DNA of 64,000 nt from Parasedimentitalea huanghaiensis (GCF_009753675.1 NZ_WQLV01000005.1:186001-250000), one strand, 5' to 3'; positions 35,851-45,515 are shown, counted from the stretch's first letter. Notes: a model not told the origin generated them from the letters alone. Numbers and translations are program-made.

Positions 35851-36638
35851 TGGATATTCGTGGGCATAATTTTGACCTGAAAGAAGAAATTCGAAGCTAT
35901 TGGTCGGATCGTGCAGCCACGTTTGATGATAGCCCTTCGCATCTTATTGAAAATCAGTACGGATTAGCCGTATGGCAGAATTTTATTCGTCGCTCATTTG
36001 AGCTTGGGCCGGACCAAATGCTGGTCGGAAAGCAGGTGCTTGATATTGCATGCGGCACAGGTGAGATCAGCCGGGTACTGTGCAGTCTTGGTGCTGAGGT
36101 CGTGGGGCTGGATTTCTCCGAAAAAATGCATGACAGAGCTAAAGAGAAGCTCATGGGGAAGTCGTGGACACCGTTGCTGTGCGATGCAGAAAACTTGTTA
36201 GGAGTAGCTGACGATGCGTTTGACTTTGCTGTAACACGACACCTCGCTTGGACACTCACCAAGCCAGAGAAAGCATATGCGGAATGGCGTCGTGTTTTAA
36301 AGCCAGGAGGGCGTCTGTTGCTCGTTGATGGCAACTGGGAACAGGGCCATTCGTTTTTGTATCGGTTGCGGCGCCAAATTGCTGACTTCCTTTCTCCGCT
36401 CCCGGAAAAATCTCCAGACGAGACGACCAAAGATCAAAGGATCCGCAAGCAACTGCCATACCGAAACGGGCTCACTCTGGAACACCTTCGCCATGACCTG
36501 ATTCAAGCGGGGTTTGTAATCGTGCAGAAGGTTAGTGTATCCACACTTTATGGGCAGGGAATGAAAGCCTGGCCTCTTTCTGTGCGACTGCGACAAAGTA
36601 GTGAAAATCGGTTTGCGCTGGTCTGTACCGCGTCTTGA
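35850..36638 (+). CDS. SAM-dependent class I methyltransferase
   Basis: The 262-residue protein has motif I VLDIACGTGEISRVL, an acidic loop VVGLDFSEKM, and the post-motif VLKPGGRLLLVDGNW, as in UbiE/methyltransferase-11 proteins. The C-terminal 100 residues are helical and basic. It overlaps the ABC ATPase stop, so it belongs functionally to the importer. It may modify the imported chelate or a chelator made elsewhere; there is no direct evidence for either. ATG 35850 is preferred to the GTG three bases earlier. Confidence 0.88.
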   Translation: MDIRGHNFDLKEEIRSYWSDRAATFDDSPSHLIENQYGLAVWQNFIRRSFELGPDQMLVGKQVLDIACGTGEISRVLCSLGAEVVGLDFSEKMHDRAKEKLMGKSWTPLLCDAENLLGVADDAFDFAVTRHLAWTLTKPEKAYAEWRRVLKPGGRLLLVDGNWEQGHSFLYRLRRQIADFLSPLPEKSPDETTKDQRIRKQLPYRNGLTLEHLRHDLIQAGFVIVQKVSVSTLYGQGMKAWPLSVRLRQSSENRFALVCTAS

Positions 36639-36829
36639 ATACTTGAATATGCGTTCCAACCAACTGTAAGCGCCGAGCTCGAAAAGTCGCGCATGGTTCA
36701 ACATGCCAAACCAGTGCTCGAGATGGGTAGTCGCGTCCGCTCAAAGTAGTTTTCAAGTGACTTGAAGTCTGACAATCATGAGCGCATCTGGTGGGCTGTT
36801 GGCCTGCAAAGCAAACGAAGGGACGCAAC

Positions 36830-37540
36830 ATGCTGGAAGTCTGTGTCGATACGATTGATGGCGTGATTGCTGCAATGAATGGCGGGGCAGGGCGGGTAGA
36901 GCTGTGTTCATCGCTCTCTGAGGGCGGGCTGACGCCGTCTGCAGGCCTGATGCATGCCGCAGCCGCGATCCCCGTGCCGTGTTATGCAATGATCCGCCCG
37001 CGTAGTGGCTTGTTTGAGTTTTCTGACGCTGAGGCCAGTATTATGTTGGCTGATATTGCGATGGTACGTGAGGCCGGGCTAGCAGGGGTTGTGTTGGGCG
37101 CGCAGAATGCTGCGCGCGGTCTAAATGTGCCAATGTTGGCAACATTGATGGCGGCTGCTGGCGATTTGGGGACAACCTTGCACAGGGTCATCGACGTAGT
37201 ACCTGAGCCTCTTGTCGCGCTTAGTCAGGCGATTGATCTAGGGTTTGAGCGGGTTCTGACTTCTGGTGCTGAACCATTTGCGCAAGACGGCACAAAGTTG
37301 ATTGCGCAGATGGTAACGCAAGCTGCTGGGCGTATTTCAATAATGCCAGGCTGCGGGCTGACCGCTGACAATGTAGCTGAAGTGATTGCAGTTACTGGGG
37401 TGCAAGAGGTTCACGCCTCTTGCAATGTCAGGGTGGCAGGCGATTTGGCATTTTCGGATTTCGATCCGCCCAGTGGACGCTTCGAAACGTCAGAAATGAG
37501 GGTGCGAGAGATGGTTAATCAGATGTCAGGCAAAAACTGA
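36830..37540 (+). CDS. cutC: CutC family protein
   Basis: The 236-residue TIM-barrel protein has the CutC features MLEVCVDTIDGVIAAMNGGA, RVELCSSLSEGGLTPS, CYAMIRPRSGLFEFS and LHRVIDVVPEP. CutC has been linked to copper homeostasis, but its enzymatic role is unsettled. ATG 36830 has GAAGGGA upstream. It is separated from the importer operon by 191 bases that hold no feature I recognise, so it may have its own promoter. Confidence 0.93.
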   Translation: MLEVCVDTIDGVIAAMNGGAGRVELCSSLSEGGLTPSAGLMHAAAAIPVPCYAMIRPRSGLFEFSDAEASIMLADIAMVREAGLAGVVLGAQNAARGLNVPMLATLMAAAGDLGTTLHRVIDVVPEPLVALSQAIDLGFERVLTSGAEPFAQDGTKLIAQMVTQAAGRISIMPGCGLTADNVAEVIAVTGVQEVHASCNVRVAGDLAFSDFDPPSGRFETSEMRVREMVNQMSGKN

Positions 37541-37653
37541 TTCCGAGGCATTGCAGCGAGTTTGAGTCTAGCAGTTTACTGATCTGGTTACAGTAGGAAC
37601 CAGATATTTAAGCCATGGGCTGTTCCTCAGTTTCGCGCTGATCAGAATGACTT

Positions 37654-39636
37654 CTACAGTTTTGGCTCGACCTTTGAGGCAAGCGTTTTTTCTAATGCTT
37701 CCAGCAATTCTATGCGCCGGACAGGTTTTGTTAGGCGTATGTCCTCAGATCTTACTTCATTTCTGCGGACGGTTGCTTCGCTGGCGTAACCAGACAAAAA
37801 GACTACCGGGAGATCCTCTGCTTGTTTCCGCAACAACTGTGCGAGCGTGGTCCCTTGGAGAGAGCCAGGCATGACGATGTCAGTTAACAACAGATCAAAA
37901 GACGGGTCTGCTTCAAATATCTCCCGTGCTTCATCGCCCGACCGTGCTGCGGTGACCGCATACCCAGCCTGACGGAGTGTCGCGAGTAAGATCTCCAAAA
38001 CTTCTTTTTCGTCTTCAGCGACAAGAATTTTAAAACCTGCTCCATTTGCAGTTCTTGTTTTCGCGGTCTCGACAGAGGGCGTCTCAATTTTGCTGCTCAG
38101 AGCTTTGAAGTACAGTTTGAATGTCGTGCCTACACCGGGTTCAGAATACACCTGCACGGTGCCACCTGACTGGTGCATGAAACCCTGTACCATCGAAAGG
38201 CCCAATCCAGATCCTGCACCGGGTGCTTTGGTTGTGAAAAAGGGTTCATAGATTTCTCTTAGGATGTTTGCGGGTATACCTTCGCCAGTGTCACTGATGG
38301 CCAACATCACATATTGACCGGGTGAAACTTCATCATTCCGCTGAAAACTAAAGTCGCTGTCTATTTTGACATTAGCGGCCTCAATGGTCAGCTCGCCCCC
38401 TTTAGCCATCGCATCACGGGCATTTAGGATCAAATTGAGCAGGGCATTTTCAGTTGAGCCTGGGTCTGCGGAAATTGGCCACAGATCGGTCGGCAGTGAG
38501 GTTTTAATACTGATATTCTCGGGCAGAGTACGGGCAATCCAGCTATTGGTCTGCTCGACAACGGAGTGGAGATCAAGAATTTGAGGTTTCAATTTTGCCT
38601 GTCGGGCAAAACTCAGCATGCTTCCGGTCAGCTCAACCCCTCGCATCGTTGCCTGAATTGCCATCTGTATCAACTCGTTGACGCCGCTGTCCTCGATGTC
38701 GTCCTGAGCAAGCTCAAGGCTGCCAAGGATCACCGCAAGCAGGTTGTTGAAATCATGCGCAACGCCACCTGTCAGCTTGCCAATGGTTTCCAGCTTCTGA
38801 GATTGCCTAATTTGTTCATCACGCTGGATTTCAGCTGTGATGTTTTGCATCGTCCCATAGTAAGAAACCGGGGCACCAGTAATGCCAGTTTCGATTGCGC
38901 CATTCACCTTAATATGAACTTCTTTGCCGCTGGTATGGGGAACACGCGTCCGGTATTCGAAAGCGCCACTTTTCTCTACAGCTTCGTCGATAAGACCTTC
39001 GATCATCGCACGGTCTTCTTCTGCTCGAAGCTTGCGGGCAAATTCCAAAGTGGGTTGGAAGCTAAATGGTTCATACCCAAGGATCTTATAGACTCCTTGC
39101 GACCAAATGAGCTCGTCCGTGGCCAGATCAACAGTCCAATTTCCAAGGCGTGCCATTTCTTCAGCATGTAGCAGGTCACGTTTTGTCCGTGTCAATTCGT
39201 CCATGACCCGGACGATGCCGATCATTTTCTGGGGTTCACCATTTTCATCGCGGACCAATGATCCATAGGTATTGGCCCATACGAAGTGACCTGAGCTATG
39301 TCGCATCCGGCAGAGAGTTTCATAAGGGACGCCATCCTCAAAAAGACGGCGAGTAGAGGCTTGAATGGCCTCGACGTCTTCGGGGTGGATTAGGTCACGC
39401 AGCACATCAAGACGACTACCTCTGTAAAGCTGCTTCAGGCCAGTCAACTGTACCATCCCGCGGCTGACGTCTAGCTGGTCTGCTTTTACATCCCATAACC
39501 ATAACCCGATCCCGGCGTCAGTCAGAGCTTTCGTAAACTCTTGTGGCACCAATTCAGTTATCTTTTGAAACACTGGATCATCTTGGTTTTGGTCCACGGC
39601 GTCGCATCTCCGCAATACGTGAAGTTGTTCACTCAT
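37654..39636 (-). CDS. Cytoplasmic hybrid histidine kinase (PAS-PAS-HK-REC)
   Basis: The 660-residue protein has no membrane segment. Two PAS domains (about residues 35-155 and 165-280; WLWDVKADQLDVS, YKILGYEPFSFQPTLE) precede the phosphoacceptor His294 in LTGGVAHDFNNLLAVI. The ATPase domain follows (NLILNARDAM, DTGEGIP, PFFTTKAPGAGSGLGL). A C-terminal receiver domain has LLLTDIVMPGSLQG as its phosphorylation site and the KPVRRIELLEAL end. No separate response regulator is adjacent. It is closely similar to the kinase at 45607-48315 in the His, ATPase and receiver parts. The PAS domains suggest a soluble redox, light or ligand cue. Confidence 0.92.
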   Translation of the reverse strand: MSEQLHVLRRCDAVDQNQDDPVFQKITELVPQEFTKALTDAGIGLWLWDVKADQLDVSRGMVQLTGLKQLYRGSRLDVLRDLIHPEDVEAIQASTRRLFEDGVPYETLCRMRHSSGHFVWANTYGSLVRDENGEPQKMIGIVRVMDELTRTKRDLLHAEEMARLGNWTVDLATDELIWSQGVYKILGYEPFSFQPTLEFARKLRAEEDRAMIEGLIDEAVEKSGAFEYRTRVPHTSGKEVHIKVNGAIETGITGAPVSYYGTMQNITAEIQRDEQIRQSQKLETIGKLTGGVAHDFNNLLAVILGSLELAQDDIEDSGVNELIQMAIQATMRGVELTGSMLSFARQAKLKPQILDLHSVVEQTNSWIARTLPENISIKTSLPTDLWPISADPGSTENALLNLILNARDAMAKGGELTIEAANVKIDSDFSFQRNDEVSPGQYVMLAISDTGEGIPANILREIYEPFFTTKAPGAGSGLGLSMVQGFMHQSGGTVQVYSEPGVGTTFKLYFKALSSKIETPSVETAKTRTANGAGFKILVAEDEKEVLEILLATLRQAGYAVTAARSGDEAREIFEADPSFDLLLTDIVMPGSLQGTTLAQLLRKQAEDLPVVFLSGYASEATVRRNEVRSEDIRLTKPVRRIELLEALEKTLASKVEPKL

Positions 39637-39875
39637 TACACATTAGAACAGGGCCAACACTTGTTGATGGTAAGGAAATACAGCCGGATTTCAAGGCATC
39701 TTGGCATACTATTGGTTTGATTGGATTGGAGTTGGAACAATTTCATCATCGAAAGAGTTGAGTGAGAACAGTCTGACGGCGTGGTCTCCTTCAGTTCATC
39801 TTCCCGGGCTATCTGCCATAAGATATGATGTGGGCATCCGGTCAGAGGGCGTGTATCAGCAAGGCCTCAGAGAAA

Positions 39876-40940
39876 ATGGAGACAAGCCCGTTGCTAGATC
39901 TTTCACATGTTCACACTGTCCTTTCCGAATTCTATGATCTGACCCCTTCGGCTGAGCTTGCTGCGTCGATGTCGGAGACTTACGCCAAGATGGAACGCGT
40001 CGTTACACCGCCCGACTGGGCTGTATATGCGCCTTACGTTAGGGCAATCAATGCGCTGAAGAAAGAGCGTAATGCAGTGATTTTAGGTCATAATTATATG
40101 ACCCCGGAAATTTTCCATGGTGTGTCTGACTTCGTTGGCGACAGCTTGCAGCTGGCCATGAAGGCGGGTGAAGTTGAAGCGGATGTCATTGTACAGGCAG
40201 GCGTTCATTTCATGGCTGAAACTTCGAAAATCCTTAGTCCGGAAAAGACAGTTTTGATGCCGGACATGGGTGCGGGTTGTTCGTTGGCTGAGTCGATAAC
40301 TGCAGAAGGTGTTGAGGAAATGCGCGCCAAGTACCCAGGCGCGCCGGTTGTTTCCTATGTGAACACAACGGCAGAGGTGAAGGCCGCATCAGATATCTGC
40401 TGTACGTCCTCGAATGCGGTCCAGATTGTGAACGCGATGGAGAGCGACACGGTCATCATGACGCCGGATCAATACCTGGCACAGAACGTGGCCAATGAAA
40501 GCCACAAGAATGTGGTGTTCTGGCCTGGCTCTTGCATCGTGCACGAGCAATATACTCCACAAGATCTGCGGGACTTTCGCCAGTGGAACCCTGATGTTCG
40601 TCTGATCGCTCACCCGGAATGCCCGCCCAATGTCGTGGCAGAGGCCGATTTTAGTGGGTCTACCAGTGGTATCCTCAAATATGTTCGCGAGGAAAAACCC
40701 AAACAGGCGATGCTGATCACAGAGTGCTCGATGGCGTCGAACATTGCTGATGAACTGCCCCAAGTAGATTTCATTGGCCCCTGCAACATGTGCCCTTACA
40801 TGAAGAAGATCACGCTCGAGAAGATCCTCTATGTCTTGCACACGATGGAGGGGCAGGTTGTGGTGGATGCTCTGGTTGCAGACAAGGCGCGCCAGTCCGT
40901 ACAGGCGATGATCGATCTCTCTCGTAAGCTGGGCCTGTGA
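39876..40940 (+). CDS. nadA: Quinolinate synthase NadA
   Basis: NadA condenses iminoaspartate with dihydroxyacetone phosphate to quinolinate, in the cytoplasm. The 354-residue protein has NAVILGHNYMTPEIF, FMAETSKIL, SYVNTTAEVKA and FWPGSCIVHE. Fe-S ligands are Cys135 (GAGCSLAE), Cys220 (GSCIVHE) and one of Cys303/Cys306 (CNMCPYM). ATG 39876 is chosen by length; its ribosome site is weak. It starts the nadABC operon, and nadB begins seven bases after its stop. Confidence 0.96.
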   Translation: METSPLLDLSHVHTVLSEFYDLTPSAELAASMSETYAKMERVVTPPDWAVYAPYVRAINALKKERNAVILGHNYMTPEIFHGVSDFVGDSLQLAMKAGEVEADVIVQAGVHFMAETSKILSPEKTVLMPDMGAGCSLAESITAEGVEEMRAKYPGAPVVSYVNTTAEVKAASDICCTSSNAVQIVNAMESDTVIMTPDQYLAQNVANESHKNVVFWPGSCIVHEQYTPQDLRDFRQWNPDVRLIAHPECPPNVVAEADFSGSTSGILKYVREEKPKQAMLITECSMASNIADELPQVDFIGPCNMCPYMKKITLEKILYVLHTMEGQVVVDALVADKARQSVQAMIDLSRKLGL

Positions 40941-40947
40941 CGCTTCG

Positions 40948-42513
40948 ATGAACGAGGTTTTCACTGACCGCATCGTGATTGTTGGTGCTGGACTGGGTGC
41001 ATTATATGCTGCGCTAAAGTTGGCACCGCATCCAGTGGTCGTTGTTTCACCCGAAAGTTTGGGCAAAGGGACAAGTTCATCTTGGGCCCAGGGCGGTGTG
41101 GCCGCGGCGATGGATCCGGCAGATAGCCCTAAAGACCATGCCCGTGACACGGTTAACGCCGGGGCGGGTGTGGTAGATGCCGAAGTGGCTGAGTTGGTGA
41201 CCCAAGAGGCTCGGGATTACATCCTTGATCTGACCTCTATGGGCACGCCTTTTGATCGCACCAAAGATGGTGGATATGTCTTATCGCGTGAAGCGGCGCA
41301 TGGGTTTGCTCGGGTTGTACGCGTCAAGGGTGATCAGGCCGGGGCAGGGATCATGGGTGCGCTGATCGAACAAGTCAGGGCAACGCCTTCGATCCAAGTT
41401 CTTGAAGGTATGATGGCGGTGGCGCTGGACGTTGATGCTGGCCGTGTGACTGGGATCGAGATCCAGGATGCAGATGAAGACTCGGCACCTGTTATGCTGC
41501 GCGGAACCGGGGTTCTTTTGGCCGGAGGTGGTTCAGGCGGGTTGTATGCACTTACCACAAATCCGCCTCGTATTCGCGGACAAGTGATTGGCATGGCAGC
41601 GCGCGCTGGCGCGTTGATCGCGGATGCCGAATTCGTACAGTTTCATCCAACCGCGATGGATGTTGGTGAAGACCCGGCGCCACTTGCAACAGAAGCACTG
41701 CGCGGTGAGGGAGCAATACTAATCAATCGCCATAGTGAACGCTTCATGCAAGCGGTTCACCCTGATGCCGAGCTTGCCCCACGGGATGTGGTGGCTCGGG
41801 CGATATTTGCTCAAGTGCAAGCGGGGAACTGTCCGGTCCTTGATACCCGCAAAGACATCGGCGCGCATATCACCGATCTGTTCCCTTCGGTTGTTGAACA
41901 CTGCGTTCGAAATGGGATCGACCCGGTGAATGATCCGATCCCTATCGCCCCGGCGGCGCATTACCACATGGGCGGTGTCAAAACGGGTACCGATGGTCGC
42001 GCCAGCTTGCGAGGCTTGTGGGTTTGTGGGGAAGCGTCCTCGACCGGCCTGCATGGGGCCAATCGGCTTGCGTCAAACGGGCTGTTAGAGGCGTTGGTCT
42101 ACGCACGTATTTGTGCACTGAGCATTGCCGCCGATTTAGGCGAAGTGAAAATTGCCAATCCAATTGATATTCAGTTCGAAACCTGCGGTGTTCGGGCTGA
42201 TCCCAAGGCCGTGGCTGAACTGCGCAAAACAATGACCCAGTTCGTTGGCGTGGTACGCGATGCCGAGGGATTAACAACAGCCCTTCGCAAGATCGCTACG
42301 CTTGAAGCGAGCCAGCGCGATAGTGCGTCATTTTTGAACATGTGCGCGACCGCCACATTGATCGCTGCGTCTGCTCTTGTGCGACAGGAAAGTCGCGGCG
42401 CGCACGAACGTTCTGACTTTCCTGTCGCCTCAGAGAAGTTTGCACAACGATCACAAATGCTATTCGCCGAAGCGCTCACCATTCGGGCACAGGCATGTGA
42501 GGAAAAAGTATGA
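40948..42513 (+). CDS. nadB: L-aspartate oxidase NadB
   Basis: This FAD enzyme oxidises aspartate to iminoaspartate for NadA. The 521-residue product has RIVIVGAGLGALYAALKL (FAD loop), SSSWAQGGVAAAMDPADS, FVQFHPTAMDVG and HYHMGGVKTGTDGRASLRG. WVCGEASSTGLHGANRLASN, typical of the succinate dehydrogenase/aspartate oxidase family, is also present. It lies between nadA and nadC, with an ATGA overlap to nadC. Confidence 0.97.
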   Translation: MNEVFTDRIVIVGAGLGALYAALKLAPHPVVVVSPESLGKGTSSSWAQGGVAAAMDPADSPKDHARDTVNAGAGVVDAEVAELVTQEARDYILDLTSMGTPFDRTKDGGYVLSREAAHGFARVVRVKGDQAGAGIMGALIEQVRATPSIQVLEGMMAVALDVDAGRVTGIEIQDADEDSAPVMLRGTGVLLAGGGSGGLYALTTNPPRIRGQVIGMAARAGALIADAEFVQFHPTAMDVGEDPAPLATEALRGEGAILINRHSERFMQAVHPDAELAPRDVVARAIFAQVQAGNCPVLDTRKDIGAHITDLFPSVVEHCVRNGIDPVNDPIPIAPAAHYHMGGVKTGTDGRASLRGLWVCGEASSTGLHGANRLASNGLLEALVYARICALSIAADLGEVKIANPIDIQFETCGVRADPKAVAELRKTMTQFVGVVRDAEGLTTALRKIATLEASQRDSASFLNMCATATLIAASALVRQESRGAHERSDFPVASEKFAQRSQMLFAEALTIRAQACEEKV

Positions 42514-43367
42514 GTTTTGCCACCGTTCCCGACCTTGTTTTGGAACCTATGATCCGTAATGCTTTGATGGAGGATCTTGGTAGTTATGGGGACATTACCA
42601 CCCGAACCGTTATTGCAGCCGATACACTCTATGAAGCTGCAATTAATGCCCGCGAAGAGGCCGTGGTCTCTGGTATGCAGGTGGCCGCCATTGCGTTTCG
42701 TTTGGTGGACCCATCACTTGAAATTGCTATTCAAATTCCCGATGGGCAATGCTGTCAGAAAGGGGATACGCTGATGACGATAAAAGGGTCAGCAGCGTCG
42801 ATCTTGTCGGGCGAGCGTGTCGCACTGAATTTTGCTGGACGGCTCACTGGAATTGCGACCATGACGGCTGCCTTTGTGGCCGAAACTAAGGGCACCAAGA
42901 CACGCGTGACCTGTACGCGTAAAACTACACCAGGCCTGCGGCTGGTCGAAAAACTCGCTGTACTGCATGGCGGTGGGTTCAATCATCGGTTTTCCCTGTC
43001 AGACGCCATCATGATCAAAGATAACCATATCGCGGCGGCAGGGGGTATCCGGCAAGTTCTGGAAGCAACCAATGCAACCGCCAGTCACATGGTCGCTGTC
43101 GAGATTGAGGTAGACAGGTTGGACCAACTGGCAGAGGTTCTTGATGTCGGCGGGGCCTCGGTGGTGTTGCTTGACAATATGGATAACGCCATGTTGGGTG
43201 AGGCCGTGAAACTGGTGGCTGGACGGATGAAGACCGAAGCCAGCGGTAATGTGAAACTCGATCGCATTGCTTCGATTGCCTCGACCGGAGTGGACTACAT
43301 CTCGTCAGGCGCCCTGACGCACTCTGCCCCAACAATTGATCTGGGACTGGATTTTGATGAGGTCTGA
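42510..43367 (+). CDS. nadC: Nicotinate-nucleotide pyrophosphorylase NadC
   Basis: NadC converts quinolinate and PRPP to nicotinate mononucleotide. The 285-residue protein has LMEDLGSYGDITTRTV, ALNFAGRLTGIATMTA, CTRKTTPGLRLVEKLAV, GGGFNHRFSLSDAIMIKDNH and EIEVDRLDQ. The end is DYISSGALTHSAPTIDLGLD. It completes the operon for de novo NAD synthesis. No regulator site was found upstream of nadA. Confidence 0.97.
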   Translation: MSFATVPDLVLEPMIRNALMEDLGSYGDITTRTVIAADTLYEAAINAREEAVVSGMQVAAIAFRLVDPSLEIAIQIPDGQCCQKGDTLMTIKGSAASILSGERVALNFAGRLTGIATMTAAFVAETKGTKTRVTCTRKTTPGLRLVEKLAVLHGGGFNHRFSLSDAIMIKDNHIAAAGGIRQVLEATNATASHMVAVEIEVDRLDQLAEVLDVGGASVVLLDNMDNAMLGEAVKLVAGRMKTEASGNVKLDRIASIASTGVDYISSGALTHSAPTIDLGLDFDEV

Positions 43368-43407
43368 TCGTGTCCGGGCAAGGCAGTACTGTAATGCCTC
43401 TCCTAGG

Positions 43408-44070
43408 CTAAAAATCGGTATCCTGCACCTCAGCCCATTTGCGTCTTAGCTCAACTCCTTCTCCCTCAAACCCTTCGGTCAGTAGGTCACATGAGAGTAT
43501 GCGATCGGATCTGAAGTGTCGAAAATCATGGCGCAGTTCGCACCAGGCAGCGATCACGACCGCTTCAGCATAGTAAACCAGTGCAATGGGTCGTATTTTG
43601 CGTTTGGTCGATTTGTGTTCAACATCTTGGTAGATCAGGCCAAGTTTGGTTTCTTGCCGGATAGCATTTCGAATTTCGGCAAGGTCAATATGGCCGGGAA
43701 CTTTTGCACCCCAACTGGATGAGAATAAGTTCTCACTGAGTTGGGTGGCTTCGGAAAGTTTCCTCATCGCGCGCAGCGCGGCTTTCTCCAGGCTCTTGTC
43801 GCCAGTTCTGGAGATCATGCTCAGCCCAACTGAAATGGCTTCTGCTTCTTCAATGTCAAAGTTAACCGGCGGTAGATTGTACCCGGGTCGCATGACATAT
43901 CCGATGCCTGCCTCGCCTTCGATGGGGACCCTCATCGACTGAAGTGATGCGATGTCGCGGTAAATTGTACGCTTTGTTACCTCCAGAATGTCGGCAATGT
44001 TCTGGGCGGTACACGGACCATTGGCGCTTCGAAGCAGCTGAATAATCTCGAACATGCGAGCAGACCGCAT
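43408..44070 (-). CDS. WYL-domain (YafY-like) transcriptional regulator
   Basis: The 220-residue protein has an N-terminal DeoR-type HTH (RMFEIIQLLRSANGPCTAQN, LEVTKRTIYRDIASLQSM) and a WYL region with LIYQDVEHKSTKRKIRPIAL and AWCELRHDFRHFRSDRI. Such regulators bind small ligands or nucleic acid through WYL. It is divergent from the PII-like gene, with a perfect 13-bp inverted repeat between them. It probably regulates itself and that gene pair. Confidence 0.93.
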   Translation of the reverse strand: MRSARMFEIIQLLRSANGPCTAQNIADILEVTKRTIYRDIASLQSMRVPIEGEAGIGYVMRPGYNLPPVNFDIEEAEAISVGLSMISRTGDKSLEKAALRAMRKLSEATQLSENLFSSSWGAKVPGHIDLAEIRNAIRQETKLGLIYQDVEHKSTKRKIRPIALVYYAEAVVIAAWCELRHDFRHFRSDRILSCDLLTEGFEGEGVELRRKWAEVQDTDF

Positions 44071-44109
44071 CCTGTTTCCCCTTGGTTAGAACATTCCTGC
44101 AGATAACAC

Positions 44110-44141
44110 ATCACTGCTGACAGATACATGTCAGCAGTGAT
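44110..44141. promoter_or_regulatory. Perfect 13-bp inverted repeat operator
   Basis: ATCACTGCTGACA (44110-44122) and TGTCAGCAGTGAT (44129-44141) flank a six-base spacer. The repeat lies 39 bases from the WYL regulator start and 44 from the divergent gene. The inner TGACA-N6-TGTCA matches what I recall of YafY-type operators. Confidence 0.75.
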
Positions 44142-44185
44142 CCGGTAGCAAACTGATAACGCAATTCGGAAACGGGAAATCACAC

Positions 44186-44638
44186 ATGATACAAAGCATT
44201 ATTCAAGCCGGTTTTGACACCAGACCGATTACCATGGAACCGCTTTGGCTGGTTCAGTATCAGGCTCCATCGGCAGATGTTGATCGAGTATTCGATGAGG
44301 TTTTAAAAATCGATTCGTTGCAACAAGGTAAGACGGATTGCAACGGATATCTCGCACCGGGCGGGGTCGAATATTATCGCCCGCTGGAAGGAACACCAAC
44401 TGGCGCGGAAGATGAAATCCGGCGCCGTCCTGACGTAGGTGAAATGCGGTTTTTCATCCCACGTGAGGCTGACGCGCTCAATCAGATCATCGAGGCGATC
44501 TATGAGGTGCACAGCTATTACGAACCCGTCATTACCGTGCAGGAGGTCCTGCGGAGCACCTGCAAAGGATTAGATGACCAAGCCAATCCTCATCGCTGGT
44601 GGAATAAAAGTGGCGATTGGAAAACAGCAAGTGAGTGA
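44186..44638 (+). CDS. PII-like (YqfO/NIF3-insert, COG3323-type) protein
   Basis: The 150-residue protein resembles the PII-like domain found as an insert in YqfO/NIF3 proteins and as a free protein. The ferredoxin-like core holds DVDRVFDEVLKIDS, DCNGYLAPGGVEYYRPLEG, GEMRFFIPREADALNQII and VHSYYEPVITVQEV. Free members are sometimes misnamed RtxA-like toxins. Function is unknown; metal or nucleotide binding is possible. It overlaps the EamA permease by eight bases and is controlled by the WYL operator, so the pair may sense and export a compound. Confidence 0.75.
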   Translation: MIQSIIQAGFDTRPITMEPLWLVQYQAPSADVDRVFDEVLKIDSLQQGKTDCNGYLAPGGVEYYRPLEGTPTGAEDEIRRRPDVGEMRFFIPREADALNQIIEAIYEVHSYYEPVITVQEVLRSTCKGLDDQANPHRWWNKSGDWKTASE

Positions 44639-45515
44639 GGCAGTTTTTGCCCAACGAAACGGTCACCAATTGGGCTTACTCCTAGTGACCGTTTCTGCCG
44701 TAGCCTGGAGCACAGCCGGCTTGTTTACACGTCTGATACCGCTTGATACCGGAACTATTTTGGTGTGGCGGGGCGTGTTTGGAGCGGTTGGAATTCTTAC
44801 ACTGGCATTCGCGATACAGGGGCGCAATGCAATCCGTGATATCCGCAAAATGGGGGGTGCAGGATGGTCGTTTGCAATGGTTTCAGCCGTTGGAATGTTG
44901 TGCTTTATCACGTCGTTGCGCATGACAACCGTAGCACATGTTTCGATCATTTATGCGACGGTGCCATTGGTTGCCGCTGCGCTTGCCTGGGTTTTAATCG
45001 GTGAAAGACCCGCGCGCAGCGCTGTTGTAGCAAGTGTCTTTTCGCTTTTTGGTGTGGGTATTATTGTTGGGCTTGGTGCCGAAGGAAATCTTGTCGGCAA
45101 TGTATTGGCATTTGGAATGACGTTTTCACTTGCGGTAATGATGGTAATATCGCGCCGCTTCCAGGATATCCCAATCTTGCCCGCCGCCTGTGTTTCCGCG
45201 CTATTAAGTAGCGTTGCGGCTTTCCCATTCAGCAATGGTCTCTTTGTTAGTGGCTATGACATGAGTCTTCTTGCTTTGTTTGGCCTTGTAAACTCTGCAA
45301 TTGGCCTGGCGCTCTTTACCGTTGGAGCGCGGATGATCCCCGCAATCGAAACTGCGCTGATTGGTGCACTAGACGCACCTCTTGCTCCCATTTGGGTGTG
45401 GCTGTGCTTTGCCGAAATTCCAAGTGCTGAAACTATAACTGGCGGCGCTATGGTTTTCATTGCGGTGGTTTTACACATCCTTCAGCAAAGTGGGCAGTCT
45501 ACGAAAACTCACTAA
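44631..45515 (+). CDS. EamA-family membrane transporter
   Basis: The product is about 294 residues with ten hydrophobic segments in two EamA halves (SAVAWSTAGLFTRLIPLDTG; ALIGALDAPLAPIWVWLCF). The start is taken as GTG 44631, inside the end of the previous gene. An in-frame ATG at 44574 would overlap that gene by 65 bases. It forms a unit with the PII-like gene and is likely under the WYL regulator. The substrate is unknown. Confidence 0.88.
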   Translation: MSEAVFAQRNGHQLGLLLVTVSAVAWSTAGLFTRLIPLDTGTILVWRGVFGAVGILTLAFAIQGRNAIRDIRKMGGAGWSFAMVSAVGMLCFITSLRMTTVAHVSIIYATVPLVAAALAWVLIGERPARSAVVASVFSLFGVGIIVGLGAEGNLVGNVLAFGMTFSLAVMMVISRRFQDIPILPAACVSALLSSVAAFPFSNGLFVSGYDMSLLALFGLVNSAIGLALFTVGARMIPAIETALIGALDAPLAPIWVWLCFAEIPSAETITGGAMVFIAVVLHILQQSGQSTKTH

